DNA of 64,000 bases from Botryosphaeria dothidea (taxonomy: Eukaryota; Ascomycota; Dothideomycetes; Botryosphaeriales; Botryosphaeriaceae). Under the pieces are notes generated by a model. It was not told the origin of the DNA and did no database searches. It worked only from the letters and a program-made list of their open reading frames with translations. Each line of letters opens with the position of its first letter. Within the stretch, counting starts at the first letter, position 1. The stretch lies in the NCBI GenBank assembly GCA_011503125.2, contig WWBZ02000040.1, positions 372,001 through 436,000 on the forward strand, written 5' to 3'. Positions 57,047 to 64,000 of this stretch are shown in pieces. The translations under genes and the position numbers were made by a program.

Positions 57047-58956
57047 CTACTTATAGTGATATTCCAGACCCAAGCTCTCCAGAATAGCTGCGAAGTCCGG
57101 AGTACCGAAACCGGTAATGGGGTCCCAGCCCGCGCTTGCAATGAAACCCTCCACGCCGCAGCCAGCAGCACTGCCGTTCGTAATGTCCCTGAAAGACTTC
57201 CAGCCGCCCTGGTAAAGCCAGGGATTCAAGAAGCCAAGAGGGCTCTTGCCAGCTGCGATTAAAGCGTCATTAACAAGAGAGATGATAGCGGACGCGAGTG
57301 GAGTGGACGCAGATGTGCCGTCCAGTCGGATATTGCTACCCTCCCAAGTAGTGACGAACATCTGGCCTTGGGCTGCGATGTCCGGGTAAGCACGGCCAGA
57401 CGCATTGTAGAGTCCAGCGTAGGTGCCATCGGCGAGATGGGCAGCCGAGTAATTCTGAACAGCCTCTGCCTGGTAGGAGGGCCGCGCAAAGTAGTTGCTG
57501 AAACCGCCACCAGATGTAAACACACTATCGGCGCTGAGAACATCGTATGCAGCAACTTCTGGTGAGAAGCCGGTGGTAGCGCCTACGGACGTGACGTAAG
57601 GGCAGCCGTCAGGGAAAGAGGGGAGGAAGGTGGTGGCATTCGTGCCGTTGTTGCTGATGCAGTAGCCTTCGTCACCGACACCTGCGTCACCAGAAGCGAA
57701 GAGCAGGGACACGCCACGTGCACCAAGTTGGGCAAAGAGTCTGCAAACAGTGATAGCGTACGACGTGGGAACAGTCTGCTCATCTTCGCCATAACTGGTA
57801 GAAATGACCTGCGGGACATCGGTTTGGTTGAGGACGTACAGAACCCAGTCCAGATACGGCTCATTGCTGTTGGTCTCCTCAACTGCGTCGGGGTAGAAAG
57901 GAGGTGAGCCACCCGTGTTATAAGTGATCAGAGGGGTGGGATAGCCGATGCCAAGAATTGTCTCTGCATCGAGATTGCTTTCCATGTTCTTGCCCTCCTC
58001 GTTTTGCTCCGGTGTGTTGGGAGTCTGAGTGTTATCACCGCCGTTAATGACTTCGATGGTGAAGTTGTCGGCCGCAGACACGGCGTCTGGGCGGAACTGC
58101 TCGAGAAAGATCTTGACATCGCTCCGTTTGCTGGTCTCATTCAGATAGTTGGTGAGACCAATCTTGTTCTTGCCGGGGACCTGGGCAACATAGTCGTAGG
58201 TGCCATAGTAGATGCGTAGACACTCGGGGGTGACGTAGGTGGTATTGCACCTGTTGTCGACGCTAGGCACATCCAAGGCGGAAGCGGACTGGACGGATTT
58301 GGAGTTCTGGTGAGCCAGCGGCTGCTTCACATCCTCAACAATAGGCCTAGCGCTGCTCCTACGGGGTGCGGCGCGGAAGAAAGAGTTGGTGGGTTGGATA
58401 GCCTGGATATGCTCGTGCAGATGAAGGGGCAGCGACCACTCCGGGGTGCGGACGACGTGACCACCGGACTTGTGCTGGTAGACGGCGTACTCGGTGTCAA
58501 GCAGGGTCTCGACATGATTGACCGGCAGCGAGACCTTAATCCAGTCCTTGGCCGGCGAGTATTCCAAATGAGACCTAAGAACGCCGTTGGCCGCGAGCCA
58601 ATCATGGACGAGATCCAGAGTCTGGTCGGTGGGCTTGATGAGTTCATTGACCTCGTCGGCGCTCAGATGCTGGCCATAGCGCTCGTGGCTGGGGTCGGAT
58701 ACTACGATATATCAGATCTTGCCGAAGTGAAGTGACATATAAACAAACCTTCATAGAGATGTTTCTCGAGCTCGGCAAACTGGCCCTGCTTCAGACCAAT
58801 CCGCAGGTTGATGACATGCTCAGCGGGCGCTGGACCAAGGCGCGACCAGCCGCGCGGGACGTGGAACTTCTCCTTGATGCCGTAGTCGGCGCGAGGACGC
58901 ATGGGGGAGGCAGTGACAACAGCGGCCACCAGCAGTAAGAAAAGGAAGCCGAGCAT
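57047..58956 (-). CDS. Sedolisin-family tripeptidyl peptidase (S53), secreted
   Basis: Exons 58956-58749 and 58701-57047, in transcript order, give 620 residues. A signal peptide (MLGFLFLLLVAAVVTASP) is followed by a pro-kumamolisin activation domain (about 40-190) with HERYGQHLSADEV. The catalytic triad is Glu310 and Asp314 (ESNLD) with Ser533 (DGTSAS); the oxyanion aspartate is in ASGDAG (Asp408). The C-terminus has the calcium-site pattern DITNGSAAGC and GWDPITGFGTPDF. Several NxT/NxS sites suit a secreted glycoprotein. Such enzymes remove tripeptides at acidic pH outside the cell and feed nitrogen uptake. It resembles the fungal SedB-D/TppA group, but I cannot assign a subtype. Confidence 0.93.
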
Positions 58957-60212
58957 CGTGGGCGGACTGTTGGGTGATCAGGCACGACCGGGGTCGGGTT
59001 GAAGATGGTCAGGCACGGCTGAGGTTGGGTTGGGGATGGTCGAGGTTTAAGTAGGCGGAGGAAGGTGAGAATGGCGGAGAAGGGAAGGCGCCCGTGTGTG
59101 AAGAGGAAGGCGTGATGGACCGACGGGTGACGGCGAAGGGCACGAGGCCCGCTGCAGATCGCGCCTTCTGTCTTGGTCGTGCATGCTCTTGCTGGACCAG
59201 TGCAGCTCCACATTCATTTCCGCTAGCTTCGGCGGTCCAGCAAGTCGACGCTCCGCTGCTATCCCATCAGGTCTCGCATTTGTCCCGCAGCGGCACAGCA
59301 CAAACAGCCAGGATACCGTGATGGCCTCTGCTCTTCCGTGGACCCTCGTATCCTCCCATTTGCCCGAATCTGCCGTGAAGAACTCAGGTGTCATTGCCCG
59401 AGGACCGCAAATCCTCTCGAGTCGATGCTCTTGTCCATAGCACGGTTGTACGTGCTGTCGCTTGGCCGCCACCGCCGTTGATATCGCGCTGAGCTTAGCC
59501 TCGTCCCCCCAGCAAAATAGAGGGCCAAGCTTTCGATGGCATGGCGGAAGAGGAATGGGAAGAGTGCACCGCACGCCCTTTTTCCCACTTGCGGCGACTC
59601 GTGCGTCCAGGCTTGAGATCCTGACCTGCCTTTCTCGGTGTAGTCTAAGATCTGTCTGACCGTTGCCCACTCTGTTGGATTACACCAACCCCCAGGTCGC
59701 ACAGAGGCAAATTTGACAAGGGCGATGAGGCTCGTCGTACGCCATGGTAGACTTTGATGGAGCCTGGGGTGGGCTGTGAGTGCATTTGCTGGTGTCTACC
59801 GACGCCAGGCGCCTTTCAAGAACGGAGAAGGGGATGCGGCGTTTTGGCTTCTCGGCAGCCATATCGGTCCGCGCCGTCAAAGAGCAGAAAGTGACGACCT
59901 TCTCGATATGACATCGGCTCTGCATCAACTCACCTCCTCGTACCATCGCTTACAATTAACTCTCTGGAACCGTCAGTCCCCGTCCGAGCGCTTCGCTTGA
60001 CAACAAATGGCATAGGTATGGATGCTTTGCCGCCGTATCCACAAACATGCATCTCATTCAATCTCTTCCCGGAAGCAGGCGTCCAGCTCCTTGTGGAATA
60101 TTTCACAGCTAAAAATGGCCATAATCCAAATATTACTCTTATGCTGCGCGAGGGCTCGCTCCTCTATTGTCTAAGACTATGATACAGGAAATGCTCACCG
60201 GACGAGTGAACT
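58957..60212. other. Intergenic, upstream of the peptidase and downstream of SPF1
   Basis: A 1.26-kb gap between two genes on the minus strand. Near the peptidase there is a degenerate tandem of GGTCGGGTTG-type units (58980-59045). Frames on both strands lack domains. No tRNA-like fold was noticed. Confidence 0.45.
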
Positions 60213-63200
60213 TCACTGCTCCTTCTTCCTCTCAGCCTCCTCAGCCTCCAACTTCTTCCTGGCTTCCTCCCTCTCGATCTGATCTTTCCTACGAACTGCA
60301 ATATCCTTCGGCTTGTAGTCGCTGAAGAAGTACTTAAGCGTCTTCTCGATAATCCAGCATCCCGCATAATCGATGATCATGACGACCGTCATCGTCACCT
60401 TGAACTCAGTGGTGAACGGCACAAGGCGTAGCTTCTCGTTGATCTCGGGAATGAACTCCGTTGCACAAGAGAAAGCAACGAAAGCCACACCCACAAGACC
60501 GTAGTACATGCCCTTGTTTTCGCGGATCGACTCACGGAACGGACGACCCTGGTAGTTGATGGCAAACGTCGATATCTGCTGGATAAGCTGGAGCAAGTAG
60601 ATGGCGCTGTTGAGGAGAGACGGTTCAAAGTCACCCTCGAGATCGACGTCGTCACTCTTCCTAGATAGGGATCAGTGAACGTTTCTGAGTAATTGGCAGG
60701 AAAACTTACGGCTCCGTGCGCTGTACGTATTGGGAAATGTAGATGAGTGTGACAATATGGATGGCGAATTGGCCGAGGACGGAGCCGATGATGTAGATGT
60801 TGAAGATGTTGTGCTGAGGACGTTCTTTTGAAAGAGCCTCGACCGATTTGGCTCGCGAAATTGATAGGAAGCAGACACTCATCATCATACCGCTGATAGT
60901 GACCTGTCCATCGCCAAATTTGATACCATCGAGGTAGAGAACACTCAAACTATACGCGCTAATTAGACAGTTCAGGGCCAGGATCTTGTACATCTGAATA
61001 GTGGCGACAAGAGTGCAGCGTCCCTGACGGATGATGTTCGGAATAGCAATGACGTTAGCCAATTTGCTGGTGAAGGGAGCAGCAACTGACGCGTCACCGA
61101 GCTTGATGGTCGGCGGCTCGTTATCGTCAAGCTCACTCTCCAACATGGACATCTGTAACTTGTCGGCCAGACCCTGGGCCTTTTCTTGGGCAAGGCGCTG
61201 GTTTCTTTGTGCCGGCGTTTCATCTGGCGCCGGTGCACTGGCAATGGGTGCACTAACTGGAACTCCGTTAGTCTTCGCTGCCTCTTCGGCAGCGATGAGA
61301 CCTTTGCTGATCTTCTTGTCTTGCTCTCGCTTCATGGCCTTTTCGTAATGAGGGTTCGAGGGGCCAGGAGGATACAGATGAGCAATCATGGGTGGTACCG
61401 GAGGGGCGGGTTGGTTGAAACGCTGCATTAGAGACACCTGCTTTTCATATACCTCCTTCATCTTGGTGGTCCTGAAGTGTTCCGCGATCCTGTCCAGGTC
61501 ATCTCTCGTGCCGTTGAGAAGAGCAACGCCAATATGAGCTTGCTTTAACGCCCCAACATCATTCGTGCCATCACCGCACATGAGCGTAGTGTAGCCTGCA
61601 TCCTTCAATCCCAGGAGAATCTCTTCCTTTTGCTTAGGGGAAACACGGGCGTAGACCCAGGTGTGGCGGAGGAGTTGATGCCAGGCTTTTTGATCCTTGA
61701 ACTTGGCTAGGGCATATCCGGTAACGCAAATGTCCTTGGTATCCAGGATTTCGTTGGAGAGATCTTGAGTGGGATCAACCGGGATGTTGACCTTGTCGTC
61801 GACGCTTCTCCATACCAAGTTCTTGCCAGAATCATCGTTCTCCGGAGCATCAAGGATCCAGCAGTCTCTATCAACGATCTCCACCTGACGAGCCACGTGT
61901 ACAGCAGTCAGAGGGTTATCGCCAGTGATCATGACCACACGATGACTGCTTTCGTTGAGCATCTGGACAGCCTTCTTCGCATCATCTTTCAGGGGGCATT
62001 GAAGAACTAGGAAACCGGCAAAGTGAAGATCGCGTTCGACCTCCTCCCGCTTAAGATCGTTGATTCTCTTCTGACTGATCTCGTCCTCAGTGGAAAGACG
62101 CTTATGTGCCAGGGCGAGCACGCGACCGCCATTCCTAGTGAAATGCTTGTATGTCTCCTCGTATTTCGGCGGGGTGTTGACAAGCATATTGCGGATTGTC
62201 TCCGGAGCTCCCTTAACGCCGACGAAAGTATGCTTGGCTTTCTTTCCGGTCTTGGGATTGGTAGCCAGAACAGTGGCGATAGAACTCTGTCTCTTCAGAG
62301 CTGATGAGAACTGGAAACGACGCTTAATCTGGACCAAGTCGGCGTAATTGCTCCGGGCAAGTTTGTTTGTCAGAGTATCATTCTGGCCGAGTACCCATCC
62401 GAGCGCTTGCAGCGTTGCCTTCTCCATTGGCTCGCCAACGATTTCACCCTCATCAAGCTTGACCAGGGCGTGGGCGGTGGCAAGGACAAGAGTAGAGTCG
62501 GGGCCAACTTGACTGACGGGGACTAGCTGGGTCTGCGCGCCGTCCACCTCAGCCTTAGCCTCGGGTTGGCCAAGGCTCAGGCCCGCAATACCATCAACAA
62601 CAAGATCCTCACCAGTCAAGGTACCAGTCTTGTCGAAGCACGCCACATCAACACGACCGGCGAAGGGAATACGGAAGGGCTCAGTACAGAAAATGGCGTA
62701 CTTGCTAAGAGCAGCCAGACTCGTGTTCACAGCCAAACTCAGTTCCATGGGAAGCTCCGGCGGCACAACACTCGTGATGATAAGAACGCAATCCAGCAGG
62801 AGCTTCGATCGTTTGCGGTCATTGGCAACACCTTCCTGCCAGACGTACCACGAGGCAGCAATGGCGAAGATGAGCAGGAAAAGAATAAACAGTAGAGCCT
62901 CGACGTTATTGGCCGAAACGCGCTCGGTCGAGTAGATCATGGTCCTGACGAGGCTACCTTGACTGGTCTCGAATCCGGTCTTGCCAACAGCGGCGACAGC
63001 ACCCTTGTCAGGCGGTGGAGGAACACCCGAGGCAAGGCGAGGAATGGCATCGGCGGCATCTTCGCTGGGATTTCCGTGGCTGACTTGCAGCACCTTGGTA
63101 CCGCCCCAAAGGAAAGCATTCTTGTCCAACCCTTCAGGTTCGATGCGGGCATCGCCGGGACGCAATTGGATGGAATCTTTGAGCACGGGCGTACTCTCTC

Positions 63201-64000
63201 CAGAAAGCATGGCCTCGTTCACAATAGCGGTGCCCTCGACAAGGATCATATCGCAAGCTACACCACTGTCCTCCTTGGTCCGTCCAACGGAAACGAGGTC
63301 GCCAGGCAGCAGCTTATCGCTCTGAATTTCCTGCCACTTATTCTCCCTGAACACCCAGACGTCGTAAGGCTTGATGCTCATGCCACGGAACTCGTTCAAA
63401 GTCCTCTGCCTTTGCCAGACGACGGTGCTCTCGAAAGCAACCAACATGAAGAGAGTGAACAGCGAGTAGTACCAGTATTCATCCAGCATCCAGAGGCCAA
63501 CACAGAAGACCTGGAAGACAAAAAAGGGCGCGACGGCGTGTTCCTTGAATAACTCGAGGAATGTGGGAACGGGGATGTCGAACGAATTGTCGCCGTAGTG
63601 CTCATGGATGCGCTGGACTTCGGCCGATGTGGTCAACCCACGCGAAGTCTGGAAGGAGTTGATGAGCGGCTTCGGATCGGCGTCGATGGAGTAGGATAGG
63701 GTCGCGAACGAATTCTCCTCGGCATTGTAGAGGAAGCGGCGCTTCTGGAAGAGGAAAGAAATGTTCTGCTTGCCACCGACATTGTCGCGCTTGAGCGGGC
63801 AGATCTCAGCAGAACCAGCATTCGCGACGGGAAGTACTTTGATCAGCGTAGCACTGCGGACGTCTTTCGCCTTGGTGGCAGTGAAGAGAGCCTTAAAATC
63901 AACGCTCCAGTGGGTGCTGAGCCAGACGAGAGATTGGACGGTGATGATGGAGCCGCACCAGACGAACGTCCATTCAGAAGACTGAATGTGCTTCTCATAC
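60213..64000 (-). CDS. SPF1: P5A-type ATPase Spf1 (ER), partial at right edge
   Basis: The coding region enters from the right edge (64000) and runs through 60710, then a 49-bp intron, then 60660-60213. The frame is open up to the edge, so the N-terminus is outside the window. About 1246 residues are present; Spf1 proteins have roughly 1200-1350. P-type ATPase landmarks are LSGESTP, PPELPMELS (the P5A membrane motif), DKTGTLTGED with the phosphorylated Asp codon at 62632-62634, GDNPLTAVHVA and MCGDGTNDVGALKQAH. Hydrophobic helices flank the motifs and form the C-terminal bundle. A charged tail EEARKKLEAEEAERKKEQ ends the protein. P5A ATPases pull misinserted tail-anchored and signal helices out of the ER membrane. 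Confidence 0.96.

Noticed and set aside
63396..63821. Separate small genes at the right edge
   Set aside because: They are out-of-frame readings of the SPF1 coding strand, which is open through to 64000.

Overview
The window comes from a filamentous ascomycete (Pezizomycotina; a Dothideomycete would fit but is not proven). The evidence is fungal genes with short GT..AG introns (mostly 47-60 bp), fungal-type proteins (sterol C-22 desaturase, DASH subunit Ask1, SMP-domain protein, sedolisin peptidase) and a block of transposons carrying the CpA-to-TpA signature of repeat-induced point mutation (RIP).

Left gene block (1-18.1 kb): ERG5 (-), a secreted serine beta-lactamase-like protein (+), a small SMP-domain protein (-), an F-box-like/LRR protein (+), the kinetochore protein SPC24 (-) divergent from the mitochondrial fission protein FIS1 (+), a zinc-ribbon/RING-H2 ubiquitin ligase (+), a RIP-damaged DDE transposase relic, and an F-box protein (-).

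Transposon island (18.6-47.5 kb): a nested block. An unidentified gene with an intron, broken by TGG-to-TAG and CAA-to-TAA stops, is split by a Ty1/copia element (19745-32425, 165-bp LTRs, 5-bp target duplication ATATA). The copia element contains a 5'-truncated LINE copy (23826-24962, 14-bp target duplication) and a chromodomain Ty3/gypsy element (25517-31896, 230-bp LTRs). To the right are a near full-length Tad1-like LINE (about 32675-37816) and a second truncated LINE copy (37817-44816) interrupted by another chromodomain gypsy element (38355-44108, 372-bp LTRs, target duplication ACTAG). Then come an inverted LINE 5' fragment, a solo gypsy-type LTR and two LINE 3' ends lying tail to tail. 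RIP damage rises from left to right and differs between nested elements, so relative ages can be read.

Right gene block (47.9-64 kb): a mitochondrial-type diacetyl/acetoin reductase-like SDR (-), DASH subunit ASK1 (+), carnitine acetyltransferase with a spliced presequence exon and a peroxisomal C-terminus (-), an NmrA-like protein (-), mitochondrial malate dehydrogenase (+), a sedolisin-family tripeptidyl peptidase (-), and the P5A ATPase SPF1 (-), which runs off the right edge.

The host genes are ordinary single genes rather than a biosynthetic cluster. Carnitine acetyltransferase and malate dehydrogenase both serve acetyl-CoA and C4 traffic between peroxisome and mitochondrion, and SPC24 and ASK1 both serve kinetochore-microtubule attachment, but neither pair is adjacent. 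I found no CRISPR array, rRNA or convincing tRNA. The most interesting content is the nested, RIP-graded transposon island with the split gene inside it, and the two-start structure of the carnitine acetyltransferase gene.
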